A stretch of 64,000 nt of DNA, from assembly GCA_963715815.1 (NCBI GenBank), contig OY970278.1:2046001-2110000 (forward strand), read 5' to 3'. Under the pieces are notes generated by a model. That model did not search any database. It worked only from the letters and a program-made list of their open reading frames with translations, and was not told the DNA's origin. The position numbers were made by a program, and so were the translations under genes. The stretch's first letter is position 1; each line of letters starts with the position of its first letter. Shown here piece after piece: positions 25,264 through 34,304 of this stretch. The DNA comes from JAFAMS01 sp963715815. Its GTDB lineage: Bacteria > Vulcanimicrobiota > Vulcanimicrobiia > Vulcanimicrobiales > Vulcanimicrobiaceae.

Positions 25264-26862
25264 CTACACGCCGAGCGCCAATGAATCGGCGCGCGGATCG
25301 GCGCCGCCCGTAAAGGTCCCGTGTTCGCGATCGATGCGAATCGCGTGAGCATGCCCCATCGTATGGTCGTAGGCGCCCAAGCGCTCGACGACATGCCCGC
25401 GGCGCGTCAGGCCGTCGACAACGTCGCTCGGCATGCGCGACTCGATGACGACCGTATCCGTCATGACGTCTTCACGTCCCGGGACGTGAGGGCGGCCGGC
25501 AATCCAACGCGGCGCATCGACTGCTGCCTGCACGTCCAGATCGTGATCGAAGATCGCGCGTAAGACCTGCACGTGAATCTGCGGTTGACCGTCGCCGCCC
25601 ATCGTTCCATAGACGAGCTCCGGTTTGCCCTTACGCAAATACATCGCCGGCGAGAGCGTATGTACCGGCCGATGTCCGCCGCGCAGTTCGTTCGGATGTC
25701 CGGCGATGAGATTGAAGTATGCCCCACGATTCTGCAGTACGATTCCGGTCTCGCCCGCCACTAGTCCCGAGCCGAAGTTCATGTACAAGCTTTGAATCAG
25801 CGAGACGGCGCGCCCATCCGAATCCGCGGTGACGATCGCGATCGTGTCACCGAAATCCGTGCGCAACGGTAGATGCGGGGAACCAAACTCTGCCGTCACG
25901 CGCTCGGGATCGATGCGCGCCCGCATTACTTCCAAGCGACGCGAGCCGAGGATATCGTTTTCATTGATGTCGACGAAGTCGGGATCGCCAAAGCGCGTGT
26001 CGCGCACCTCGAACGCGGATTTGAACGCCTCGATCGCCATGTGCGTCCAGAGTCCGTCGTCGACGCGTTCCTCGCCGAGCGCGCCCAAAACCATCTGGGC
26101 ACACGATCCGTGCGAATTCGGCGGATGCGCGAGCACTTCGCCGTCCCGCCACCCCAAACGCCACGGCGTCGTACGCTGGGTGCGATGCGTGCGCAGATCT
26201 TCTGCGTCGATGGGACTTCCCGCGGCACGCAATCGCGCCACGATCGCTTCGCCCGCGGGACCTTCGTAAAACCCATCAGCACCGCCATGCCGGACTTGCT
26301 CGATTGTCTTTGCGAGTCCGGGATTGTGCAGCACGTCGCCGGCTCGGGGCACTCCACGCTGGAGAAAGAGTGACTTTGCGTCCGGACATTGCTCGAGAAT
26401 CGGCGCATTCAGCTCGAGATAATACGCGACTGTTTCGGAAACGACGTAGCCGTCGCGCGCATATCCTTCTGCCGGTGCCAAGAGCGCATCGAGCGTTCGC
26501 GTCCCGTGCGCGTCGAGTACATCTTCCCATGCGCGTACCGCACCGGGGACCGTCACCGCAAATCCACTACGCGCAGGCATCTCCGTAAAACCACGTTCGC
26601 GCAGCTCGGCGCCTTCGAGGTTACGCGGCGCGCGGCCGCTGCCGTTGTACGCGGCAACATCGCCAATCTCCGGATCGTAGATCATCCAGAACGCGTCACC
26701 GCCGAAACCATTCGCTTGCGGAAACACGACCGAGAGCACGCCGTTCGTTGCGATTGCGGCATCGACTGCATTTCCACCCGCGCGCAAAACAGCGGCTCCC
26801 GCTGCGGTTGCGAGCGCGTGCGGCGATGCAACCATTCCTTTTGTCGAGCGGGCCACGGACAT
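25264..26862 (-). CDS. ggt: gamma-glutamyltransferase family hydrolase
   Basis: An Ntn-hydrolase (532 aa from ATG 26862). The autoprocessing Thr is in the segment TDFGDTIAIVTADSDGRAV (residue about 337). Downstream are SLYMNFGSGLV and the FNLIAGHPNELRGGHRPVHT region and TMGGDGQPQ. No signal peptide is evident, so it may be cytoplasmic. GGT cleaves gamma-glutamyl bonds such as in glutathione. It is first in the GGT-racemase-GGCT operon and divergent from the FAH gene. Confidence 0.88.
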   Translation of the reverse strand: MSVARSTKGMVASPHALATAAGAAVLRAGGNAVDAAIATNGVLSVVFPQANGFGGDAFWMIYDPEIGDVAAYNGSGRAPRNLEGAELRERGFTEMPARSGFAVTVPGAVRAWEDVLDAHGTRTLDALLAPAEGYARDGYVVSETVAYYLELNAPILEQCPDAKSLFLQRGVPRAGDVLHNPGLAKTIEQVRHGGADGFYEGPAGEAIVARLRAAGSPIDAEDLRTHRTQRTTPWRLGWRDGEVLAHPPNSHGSCAQMVLGALGEERVDDGLWTHMAIEAFKSAFEVRDTRFGDPDFVDINENDILGSRRLEVMRARIDPERVTAEFGSPHLPLRTDFGDTIAIVTADSDGRAVSLIQSLYMNFGSGLVAGETGIVLQNRGAYFNLIAGHPNELRGGHRPVHTLSPAMYLRKGKPELVYGTMGGDGQPQIHVQVLRAIFDHDLDVQAAVDAPRWIAGRPHVPGREDVMTDTVVIESRMPSDVVDGLTRRGHVVERLGAYDHTMGHAHAIRIDREHGTFTGGADPRADSLALGV

Positions 26863-26921
26863 GCCCTCCCTAATTGCCGCGCAAGAGGCACGGCCCTCCG
26901 GGTCCGCAAATTGCATATGCA

Positions 26922-27746
26922 ATGCCGAGCGGCCGTTTATCTCGACATGCTACGTCGTCGGGTCCGCGGTGGGCGTACGAAGGACGCTACCTTCCGACCC
27001 GCGTCGGCCTCGCGTTGCTCTTGGCGCTCCCCTCCGACAGCATGGCCGCGATTCTCATCGATCTTGCCGGCGACGAAGAAGCGAGCGAACCGCTGCTGGC
27101 ACCGATCGATCCGCTGCAAGAAGTTTGGGCGAGCGGGGTCACTTATCAACGCAGCCGCGAAGCACGCAAGGCGGAGTCGAACGTCGCCGACATATACGAA
27201 CGAGTCTATGACGCGGAACGTCCCGAGCTGTTTCTCAAGAGCATCGGTTGGCGCGCGGTCGGAACGAACGGTGCGGTTCGGATTCGCAAGGATTCGGCGT
27301 GGAACGTACCTGAGCCCGAGCTCGTCCTTGTCATCAACCGGTTCGGCGAGGTCGTCGGGTATACGGCCGGCAACGATGTGAGCTCGCGCGACATCGAGGG
27401 CGAGAATCCGCTGTATCTGCCGCAAGCGAAGGTCTACGACGGTTCGTGCAGCGTGGGTCCGGCGATCGTGCTGGCCCAAGCCGACGAGCTGGGCGACGTC
27501 ACGATCGGTCTGGGCATCACGCGGAACGACAGCGAGATCTTCGCCGGGACGACGTCAACCTCTCAGATGAAGCGCGCGTTTCCCGACTTGGCCCGCTACC
27601 TGCTGAGCGAGTACGAGGCACCGCAGGGTGTGCTGCTGATGACGGGGACGGGGATCGTGCCGCCGGACGATTTCTCCCTCGCAATAGGGGACCGCATCCG
27701 TATCAACGTTGGGCCGCTCGCCTTGATCAATACCGTCGCGGGCTGA
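26922..27746 (+). CDS. fumarylacetoacetate hydrolase-fold enzyme
   Basis: A 274-aa FAH-superfamily protein. TYQRSREARKAESNVADIYERVYDAERPELFLK (residues about 70-100) is typical of 2-keto-3-deoxy-sugar-acid dehydratases and related FAH proteins. The metal-binding acidic residues and GYTAGNDVSSRDIEGENPLYLPQAKVYDG follow, then TGTGIVPPDDFSL. The reaction could be dehydration or C-C hydrolysis of a keto acid. The start at 26922 is chosen for spacing from the divergent ggt gene; an ATG 48 nt upstream is possible. Confidence 0.82.
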   Translation: MPSGRLSRHATSSGPRWAYEGRYLPTRVGLALLLALPSDSMAAILIDLAGDEEASEPLLAPIDPLQEVWASGVTYQRSREARKAESNVADIYERVYDAERPELFLKSIGWRAVGTNGAVRIRKDSAWNVPEPELVLVINRFGEVVGYTAGNDVSSRDIEGENPLYLPQAKVYDGSCSVGPAIVLAQADELGDVTIGLGITRNDSEIFAGTTSTSQMKRAFPDLARYLLSEYEAPQGVLLMTGTGIVPPDDFSLAIGDRIRINVGPLALINTVAG

Positions 27747-27884
27747 GCCCGCGGCTGCCGATTGTCGAAAGCAGTCGCACAAAGCCTCTCCGTCTGTCCA
27801 ATGCGCACAGACGCGTCCTAGGCTATCCTTATATTCAGGATCGCCCTCGGTGCGGGCGTCACTTTCGGTCAGAGGAGAACTTTC

Positions 27885-28001
27885 GTGGATAGCTTGTGGT
27901 CGCTCGTCGCCTTTGTCGGCTTGATGGTCATCTTATTCGCGGTACCCGATCCCGGGAAATCGGTTGCCAAGGCGGCAGCGGAGCTCCGTCAGGCCGCGTA
28001 A
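27885..28001 (+). CDS. 38-aa single-span membrane peptide
   Basis: A GTG at 27885 follows GAGGAGAA by 5 nt, an excellent ribosome binding site. The product DSLWSLVAFVGLMVILFAVP is one transmembrane helix followed by a short tail with basic and acidic residues (DPGKSVAKAAAELRQAA). A strong terminator begins 25 bp after the stop. I recognise no family. The dedicated signals support a real gene. Confidence 0.65.
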   Translation: MDSLWSLVAFVGLMVILFAVPDPGKSVAKAAAELRQAA

Positions 28002-28025
28002 CTGAACGCACATCCGTCTCTCGTT

Positions 28026-28052
28026 AAACCGCGCGCTGCGCGGTTTTTCGTT
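28026..28052 (+). terminator. intrinsic terminator after the 38-aa gene
   Basis: AAACCGCGC-GCT-GCGCGGTTT (28026-28046) is a perfect 9-bp stem followed by TTCGTTTT. It closes the small transcript. Confidence 0.88.
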
Positions 28053-28347
28053 TTGTGACACGTACGACTGCGACAAATACGGCAACCTCCGGAAAACGAT
28101 TGTCGAACGCAAGACGTGCTCCGTTTACCGACAGTCGAATGGCTAAGCACTAACGTCTTGCTATGCTGTGGTTGCGGTCGAGTGGATGATCCGTTTGGAC
28201 GCTTGTGCGGCTGTCATTAAGATCGTACACAAAGACCTAGCGGCACAACGATAGCCGATTCCCCTCTCGGCACGTCGCCGTGAAGGAACCGCGCAGGTCC
28301 CTCATAGGCTGCGCGGTTTCTTTTCATTACTAAAGGAGAAATATTTC
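28053..28347 (+). promoter_or_regulatory. porin upstream region and structured leader
   Basis: About 295 bp without a gene. An extended -10 element (TGCTATGCT, 28159-28167) may start a leader of about 170 nt. Near its end a 9-bp stem (AACCGCGCA 28287-28295 with TGCGCGGTT 28310-28318, 14-nt loop) is followed by TTCTTTTCATT, then AAAGGAG and the porin TTG start. The hairpin looks like a terminator placed just before the ribosome binding site, so it could act as an attenuator. It reuses the same arms as the 28026 terminator. Confidence 0.4.
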
Positions 28348-29655
28348 TTGCGAAGAGTCTTGATCGGGGCGGTTCTGCTCGGTGCATTCGTCGCCGTGTC
28401 GTTCGGAGCAACCTCTGCTCAAACGGCACCCGCGCCGGCTGCATCACCCGCCGCATCGCCCTCGCCGACTGCGACGCCGACTCCACCGTGGAGCATCTCC
28501 GGATTTGGCGACGCCACGTACACTCGGCCGCTTCCAACCGGTGGAACATTCCTCTTCACGAACGGCGCCCCGGCTCGCGTCTTCGACGGAATTACCGGAA
28601 TCAACACTAAAGCGCCGAGCGAGACGGATTTCGTTCCGAACAACCTCAATTTCAACATCCGCAAGAACACGTCCCAAGGATTGGGCGGCGACGTTGAAAT
28701 CAGTCTTGGTTCGGATGCAAACGTGATCGCATCGTACGGCGGATCAGCCGGAACGTACACGGATATCACGCAAGCGAATCTGTATTACGCGACGGGACCG
28801 TGGACGCTGACGGCTGGCAAATACGAGACGCTCGCCGGGTATGAAGTCATCGAGAATCCCAACAATAATCAGATCTCGCGTTCGATTCTGTTCGGGTACG
28901 CGATTAACTTTACGAATACGGGACTTCGCTTGCAGTACGCCCCGTCGCATTGGACCTTCACGGCAGGCGCCAACTACGGCTGGGATCAGATCATTTCCAC
29001 GCAAGGTTTGGCGACGATCGAAGGAGGCGTCGCCTGGAATCCGTCGTCGATGTTCTCTCTGAGCGGCGACATCTACAGCGGCACAGAGCCATCGTCCCTA
29101 ACGCCGTATCCAACCGGCGCAACGATAGCACCGAAGCCTTCCGGCACCGCAATGTATCCCTACGGGTTCGGGACGATCACCGGGACGATCTACGGAACCC
29201 GAACGCTCGTTGACATTGTTGGACACTGGAATCCCAGCAGCATACTGAACTTCGGCATCAACTACGACACCGCGCAACAAACGAATGACCAGCTCTTCAC
29301 GAGCACGGGCGCACTCGTCACCAATCTCGCAGGCCTTCCTATCCTTGGAACTGCGAAGTGGAACGGCATCGCCGGTTATGGGGTCTGGAACGTAAACTCA
29401 CACGTCACGTTCTCGGGACGCTACGAATCGTTCAACGACACGAACGGCGTACGTACGGGCTTCGCGCAGACCTGGGACGAGGGTACTGCGACGTTCCAGT
29501 TCGTGCCGCAGTTCGCTCCGAACTGGAAGGCGCGCCTCGAATATCGTGCCGATTGGTCGAACAATCCGGTCTTCGCCCGCTATACCTCGCCGCTCGGAAC
29601 GGCCGCGACGAACAACAGCTCGATTGCAGCCGAGGTGCTCTTCACCTGGCCGTAA
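28348..29655 (+). CDS. outer-membrane beta-barrel protein (porin-like)
   Basis: A 435-aa secreted protein, TTG start after AAAGGAG. A signal peptide spans residues 1 to about 24 (GATSAQ), then a Pro/Ala/Ser/Thr linker. The rest is dominated by alternating beta strands rich in Gly, Thr and aromatic residues, and ends in a terminal strand AAEVLFTWP with an aromatic near the C-terminus, as barrels do. It resembles BBP2/OmpL-type barrels. Function would be passive uptake of solutes. The strongest evidence here for an outer membrane. Confidence 0.8.
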   Translation: MRRVLIGAVLLGAFVAVSFGATSAQTAPAPAASPAASPSPTATPTPPWSISGFGDATYTRPLPTGGTFLFTNGAPARVFDGITGINTKAPSETDFVPNNLNFNIRKNTSQGLGGDVEISLGSDANVIASYGGSAGTYTDITQANLYYATGPWTLTAGKYETLAGYEVIENPNNNQISRSILFGYAINFTNTGLRLQYAPSHWTFTAGANYGWDQIISTQGLATIEGGVAWNPSSMFSLSGDIYSGTEPSSLTPYPTGATIAPKPSGTAMYPYGFGTITGTIYGTRTLVDIVGHWNPSSILNFGINYDTAQQTNDQLFTSTGALVTNLAGLPILGTAKWNGIAGYGVWNVNSHVTFSGRYESFNDTNGVRTGFAQTWDEGTATFQFVPQFAPNWKARLEYRADWSNNPVFARYTSPLGTAATNNSSIAAEVLFTWP

Positions 29656-29696
29656 GCTAGACTGCGCCGCTTGCGCGTGGGCACTGCTCGCTACAG

Positions 29697-30827
29697 ATGC
29701 GAGAGTGTCCACGCTCGAGCGAACGCGGCTTCACGCTCATCGAAGTCCTAGTCGCGGCTGGTCTCTGGATCGTGCTGGGCGGGACATTGCTTTTTGTCAC
29801 GCATGGATTGCTGAGCGCCGCACGCACTGCTTTCGCACAACAGCACGCCTACGTGACGCTTACACAACTCATCGAGACGCTCGACGCGGAATCAAGCTCG
29901 GCGCTCGCAATCTTCGTCCCGCCGCAGGATGTGCTCGGGGCCAACAACCGCGACGGGCACGAGCTGGATTTCTATTCGCGCGACGCCTCGCGCTACGGAC
30001 ACTTCTGGGCGTACCGTTGGAACCGCACGGCGAACACGCTGCAACGCTATACGTATCCGGCGCCCGGCTCGGCGGCTACGCCGAGCGATACGCCGCTGGG
30101 CGGTGTGACGTCCTTTGCAGCGACGCGCAAGCTAGCGAGCTCGCTCGGGTCTGCATTCGCAAACGGCTATGTCGCGCGCGACGTCGCAGTCAATTTCAAT
30201 TATCCGAGCGTCAGCGGCGGCAACGCGCTCGTTGCCGTTACCTTAGCCGACCGGCGCGATTCGTTTACACTCGAGCTGCTACCGGGAACGATGGCCTCGG
30301 GATTCGCCGTCGTCGTCGCGACGTTCACGCCGACGCCCGCACCCGCGCCATCCGCCGCGCCGAGCGCTCCGGCACCGGCGCCGACGGCGACCGTTCCCGG
30401 TGCCGAATACGTCTACGCCCAGACCTATCAAAATCCCGATACGGGTACGATGTACTGGTCGAACGTCATGGAGTACCTCAATCCGCCGGGCGCATGGACC
30501 AACTTCGGTGCAAACGTGCCGGTGATCGGCGTCGCAATAGGACAGACCGTTTATCTCAACATCGCGTGCGCGACGGGTATCTCGGGGAACCAATCGATCT
30601 ACGCCTCGGAGATGCAAGCCGTCAACGTTTCCGATCCGTCCGGGTTCTTCTACTATCAATGTGCGTTTACGCCGACTGTTGCAGGCTGGTTGAGCCTCGG
30701 TTATTGGGATTCGAGCTCCGCACCGATGCAATCGCTGGAGACGATTTTGGTCGGCGGCTACGGTGGTCCGTTCAACAACAACGTCTTTCCGGCTCCAGTA
30801 CAGTCGAGCAGTCCCGGCGGCGCGTAA
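29697..30827 (+). CDS. type IV pilin/pseudopilin-like protein
   Basis: A 376-aa protein with a prepilin peptidase site ERG-FTLIEVLVAAGLW, including Glu at +5, followed by a hydrophobic helix. The cleaved protein is large for a pilin. After about 190 residues of pilin-like globular part comes a Pro/Ala/Ser/Thr hinge (TPTPAPAPSAAPSAPAPAP) and a second domain of about 140 residues with a beta-rich pattern. It may be a minor pilin or PulJ/PilW-like protein. No other pilus genes are adjacent. Confidence 0.82.
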   Translation: MRECPRSSERGFTLIEVLVAAGLWIVLGGTLLFVTHGLLSAARTAFAQQHAYVTLTQLIETLDAESSSALAIFVPPQDVLGANNRDGHELDFYSRDASRYGHFWAYRWNRTANTLQRYTYPAPGSAATPSDTPLGGVTSFAATRKLASSLGSAFANGYVARDVAVNFNYPSVSGGNALVAVTLADRRDSFTLELLPGTMASGFAVVVATFTPTPAPAPSAAPSAPAPAPTATVPGAEYVYAQTYQNPDTGTMYWSNVMEYLNPPGAWTNFGANVPVIGVAIGQTVYLNIACATGISGNQSIYASEMQAVNVSDPSGFFYYQCAFTPTVAGWLSLGYWDSSSAPMQSLETILVGGYGGPFNNNVFPAPVQSSSPGGA

Positions 30828-30831
30828 TCGG

Positions 30832-32979
30832 TTAGAGGCGCAACGCAGACAAAATACGCTCCGCCGTCAACGGCAACGTCGTAACCCGTGCACCGCATGC
30901 ATTCGCAATCGCGTTTGCAATCGCGGGCGCTACTGCCGCCGTGTTTATCTCACCGGCCATTTTGGCACCAAACGGACCGGGACCGGCGATGTTTTCGATA
31001 TTGACGAAGCGCAGCGGCGGAACATCCATCTGCGTAGGCAGCTTGTAATCCGCAAGCGACGGATTTTCGATCTTACCTTCGGCAACGCGCAGCTCTTCCG
31101 TCAGTGCATGCCCCAGACCCATGACGAATCCGCCTGCCAATTGTCCGCGGTGCGCGACCGGATTAAGGATCGTGCCGACGTCGGAAACGCAGACGACGTC
31201 GAGCACCTCGACGACTCCAGTCTCCGTATCGACGTCCACCTCGGCAACGAATCCGCAGAATCCGTGCGGTGCGGCTTCGTGTCCGTGTACGGCTTCAAAG
31301 ACGCCGCGCACTTCGAGCCGAGCGTCCTGAGGCCAGCCATCTGCAGCAATGTGCTCTTTGAGACGGCGCACGGCATCGAGTGCAGCATTTCCGGTGACGT
31401 GCGTTTGACGGCTCCCGCCTGCACCGGGATCGAACGGCGTCTGCGTCATCGCGGCCTCGCGAATAACGACCACGCGTTCGAGCTCGACCTCGAGCCCGGC
31501 GGCGACGACACGCTGCAAGAGCGTTAGAATTCCCATCCCCTGCTCGGCCGCGCCGGTAACAATCTCAACGTTTCCGGAGGGAAGCGCGCGTAATGTAACT
31601 TCGGCTTTTCCGCCGCCAATGTGACGCACGCCGAATCCGATACCGCGACCGCGCCCTTGCGGTAACGGCGTACCCCACTTGGAGGCGTCGCGCATCTTCT
31701 CCAGCGTCTCGCGCGCCGACGGTTCCAGATACGGGACGTCTTCGAAATCCGAGCCGTCGCCGCTGACGGCATTGCGCATGCGCATTTCGAGTGGGTCGAT
31801 CCGCAGCTCGTGCGCGATCATGTCGATGTGTGATTCAACTGCAAAAATGAACTGCACGTCGCCCGGCGCGCGCATGTGTCCGCCCGGCACTGTATTCGTG
31901 TAAACGGACGTGCGCTCGAGGCGTCCAGCCGGGATGTCGTATGGGAGTTTCGGATCGAGTCCCGGCAACAGCGTCGGCGCCGGCTTACCGGCGGCGTATG
32001 CGCCGCCATTGAATACGATTTTTGCGTCCATGGCCGTGATATATCCGTCGCGCGTTACACCGGTTCGTATCGTCGTGTGGGAAGCATGCCGCACCGTGCT
32101 CGAGCGCATGTCCTCGAGATACGTGCGGACATACTTGACCGGACGTCCCGTCGCACGCGCCAAGAAATAACACGGATACTCGTCGACCGAGAGGCCCTTA
32201 CCGCCGAAATCCCCGCCGATATACGCCGGCTCGATGCGAACCGAATCAATCGGAACGCCGACGCAAATCGCAAACTGCTCGCGCAGCGCAAACGGCGCCT
32301 TGTTGGTGGCGACGAGATGAACGATGCCTTGGGCATCGATCCATACGACGGTCGCGCGCGGCTCGAGATAGCCTCCATGGTAGCGCGGCGTCGTGAACGT
32401 ATGCTCGAAGACATGGTCGGCGCGCGCAAATCCCTCGTCGAGATTGCCCTTGAGCATGACGCGCCGTCCCTGCACGTTCGGGTGCGGAACGGCAGCACGC
32501 TTACCGCCGTGAAAGTAATATTGATCGCTGTGTTCGTGGAGAACCGGCGCGTTCGGCGCGAGCGCCTCATCCGGCTCCAAAACTACCGGAAGCTCTTCGT
32601 ACTCGACGTCGATGAGCGCCGCGGCGTTCTCTGCAATGTCGCGTGTTTCGGCCGCGACCGCCGCGACCGCATCTCCGATAAATAACGCACGATCGATACA
32701 CAGTGACGGGCGGTCGAAAAACCGGCGTCCGAACCGGTGCTCTCCGATGTCGCGTCCGGTAAGCACGGCGTGCACGCCCGGAACGGCACGTGCCCGTTCA
32801 ACATCGATCGAAACGATGCGGGCGTGTGCGAACGGACTCGACGCAAATGCGGCGTGCAACATACCTGGGAGCTCGAAATCAGCCGCGTATTCGGCCTCGC
32901 CCGTTACCTTCTCGTCTCCATCGATCCGCAGCTCGTTCGAGTCGAAGATCGATGGGTGGACTTGCGTCAGCGTGCTCAT
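30832..32979 (-). CDS. molybdenum hydroxylase, large (Mo-cofactor) subunit
   Basis: A 715-aa xanthine dehydrogenase-family subunit. It has GEAEYAADFELPGMLH, the MCD-binding GGDFGGKG region (residues about 245-252), GAAEQGMG and the catalytic Glu in GPFGAKMAGEINT. The active-site AYxCSFR motif of form I CO dehydrogenase is absent, so CO oxidation is unlikely. It hydroxylates an aromatic heterocycle or aldehyde. The start overlaps the FAD subunit stop (ATGA). Substrate unknown. Confidence 0.9.
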   Translation of the reverse strand: MSTLTQVHPSIFDSNELRIDGDEKVTGEAEYAADFELPGMLHAAFASSPFAHARIVSIDVERARAVPGVHAVLTGRDIGEHRFGRRFFDRPSLCIDRALFIGDAVAAVAAETRDIAENAAALIDVEYEELPVVLEPDEALAPNAPVLHEHSDQYYFHGGKRAAVPHPNVQGRRVMLKGNLDEGFARADHVFEHTFTTPRYHGGYLEPRATVVWIDAQGIVHLVATNKAPFALREQFAICVGVPIDSVRIEPAYIGGDFGGKGLSVDEYPCYFLARATGRPVKYVRTYLEDMRSSTVRHASHTTIRTGVTRDGYITAMDAKIVFNGGAYAAGKPAPTLLPGLDPKLPYDIPAGRLERTSVYTNTVPGGHMRAPGDVQFIFAVESHIDMIAHELRIDPLEMRMRNAVSGDGSDFEDVPYLEPSARETLEKMRDASKWGTPLPQGRGRGIGFGVRHIGGGKAEVTLRALPSGNVEIVTGAAEQGMGILTLLQRVVAAGLEVELERVVVIREAAMTQTPFDPGAGGSRQTHVTGNAALDAVRRLKEHIAADGWPQDARLEVRGVFEAVHGHEAAPHGFCGFVAEVDVDTETGVVEVLDVVCVSDVGTILNPVAHRGQLAGGFVMGLGHALTEELRVAEGKIENPSLADYKLPTQMDVPPLRFVNIENIAGPGPFGAKMAGEINTAAVAPAIANAIANACGARVTTLPLTAERILSALRL

Positions 32980-33836
32980 GCGGGCACCAGCTGCGTAAGC
33001 GCGCGGCGCGTCCACACGCGCGCCATCTCGCGCTTGTAGTCTGCCGAGCCACGAACGTCATCGAGCGGATCGACTTCTTGCGCAACGATCGCCGCCGCAG
33101 CGTCGATCGTCTCACTCGTTACGCGTTTGCCGCGCAACACTTCTTCTGCGCGCCGCGCACGTAGCGGCGTCGTCGCGACAGAGCCCAGCGCCAAACGTAC
33201 ATCTTCACAGCCTCCATTCGGATCGAGTCGCAGGGTGGCCGCAACGGAGACCGTCGCAAAGTCGTCTTTCGAAGCCGGCAAGAACTTCACGTAGGTCCCG
33301 AGCGTCCCGCGCGGCGGCGGCGGAATCCGAATCGCGGTAACGATCTCACCGGGCTCGAGCGCTACGTCGAAAATGTCGCGAAAGAAATCGCCGGCCGCAA
33401 TGGTGCGAACACCGCCCCGGCGCGCCACGACGATCTCGGCGTCCATTGCGATGAGCATCGGCGGTGGATCGCTGGCCGGATCGGCGTGCACGATATTGCC
33501 TCCGATCGTGGCTTGATTGCGGATGCGAACCGTGGCCACGCGGCCGAACGTCTGGGCGAGCGGTGCGAAGAAGCGTTGCACAAGCGCGGAGCCTTCGATC
33601 TCCGAATGCGTAACCAGCGCACCGATCTCGAGGCCGCCCTCCTTAGATATGCCGATTTCGCGCAAGCCTTCTATTCGGCGCAAGCCGACGACGTACGAGG
33701 GCAGCACGAGGCCGAGACGCATCAGGAGGACGAGAGCCGTTCCGCCCGCGAGCAGATGCGCGTCTTCGCCGCCGCGGTCAAGCCCATCGAAGGCTTCCTC
33801 GAGCGTCGCCGGCTCGAGATACTCGAATGCCGCCAC
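32976..33836 (-). CDS. molybdenum hydroxylase, FAD subunit
   Basis: A 286-aa CoxM/CutM-type flavoprotein. FAD-binding motifs are AGGTALVLLMRLG (usually AGGTDLxxxM) near residue 32 and ATIGGNIVHADPASD near residue 110. I place the start at GTG 33836 (VAAFEYLEPATL), preceded by AAAGGA, not further upstream inside the Fe-S gene. It passes electrons from the Fe-S subunit to the acceptor. Confidence 0.9.
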   Translation of the reverse strand: MAAFEYLEPATLEEAFDGLDRGGEDAHLLAGGTALVLLMRLGLVLPSYVVGLRRIEGLREIGISKEGGLEIGALVTHSEIEGSALVQRFFAPLAQTFGRVATVRIRNQATIGGNIVHADPASDPPPMLIAMDAEIVVARRGGVRTIAAGDFFRDIFDVALEPGEIVTAIRIPPPPRGTLGTYVKFLPASKDDFATVSVAATLRLDPNGGCEDVRLALGSVATTPLRARRAEEVLRGKRVTSETIDAAAAIVAQEVDPLDDVRGSADYKREMARVWTRRALTQLVPA

Positions 33837-33838
33837 CC

Positions 33839-34303
33839 CTAGTGATCCTTTGCGGCCGCGACGACCGCTTCGACGATTTGATAGTAACCCGTGCAGCGGC
33901 AGAGATTTCCCATCATCCATGCGCGTACGTCATCTTCGGACGGATGCGGATTCTGCTCGAGCAGCGCTTTGGCGGCAACGATTTGTCCGGACGTGCAGAT
34001 CCCACATTGAAATCCGCCGTGCTTCACGAAGGCGCGCTGCAGCTCCGTAAGCACTTTGCCGTCCGCGAGACCCTCGACCGTACGAATCGAGCTGCCATCG
34101 ACGGTCACCGCCAAGACGAGACACGCCGACATCAGCTTGTCGTCGACAAGGATGCTGCAGCTGCCGCAGACGCCAATACCGCAGCCTTCTTTCGTCCCGG
34201 TCAACTTGCAATCGTCGCGCAGAACGTCAAGTAATAAACGATTGGCTTCGACCGCGACCGTTTGTGTTTTTCCGTTCAGCGTCAACGTGATGGAATGTCT
34301 CAC
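33839..34303 (-). CDS. molybdenum hydroxylase, 2Fe-2S subunit
   Basis: A 154-aa CoxS-type protein with two [2Fe-2S] sites. The plant-ferredoxin-like one is CGIGVCGSCSILVDDKLMSAC. The second is GFQCGICTSGQ with CRCTGY. It links the Mo site to FAD. It lies one base from the amine oxidase upstream and two bases from the FAD subunit downstream. Confidence 0.95.
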   Translation of the reverse strand: MRHSITLTLNGKTQTVAVEANRLLLDVLRDDCKLTGTKEGCGIGVCGSCSILVDDKLMSACLVLAVTVDGSSIRTVEGLADGKVLTELQRAFVKHGGFQCGICTSGQIVAAKALLEQNPHPSEDDVRAWMMGNLCRCTGYYQIVEAVVAAAKDH

Positions 34304-34304
34304 C

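Noticed and set aside
29546..30835. 429-codon open frame overlapping the pilin-like gene
   Set aside because: Arg-rich, low-complexity product in another frame; the overlapping frame has a prepilin signal and coherent domains.
30832..32979. Aerobic CO dehydrogenase (coxL) assignment
   Set aside because: The active-site AYxCSFR motif of form I CoxL is absent.
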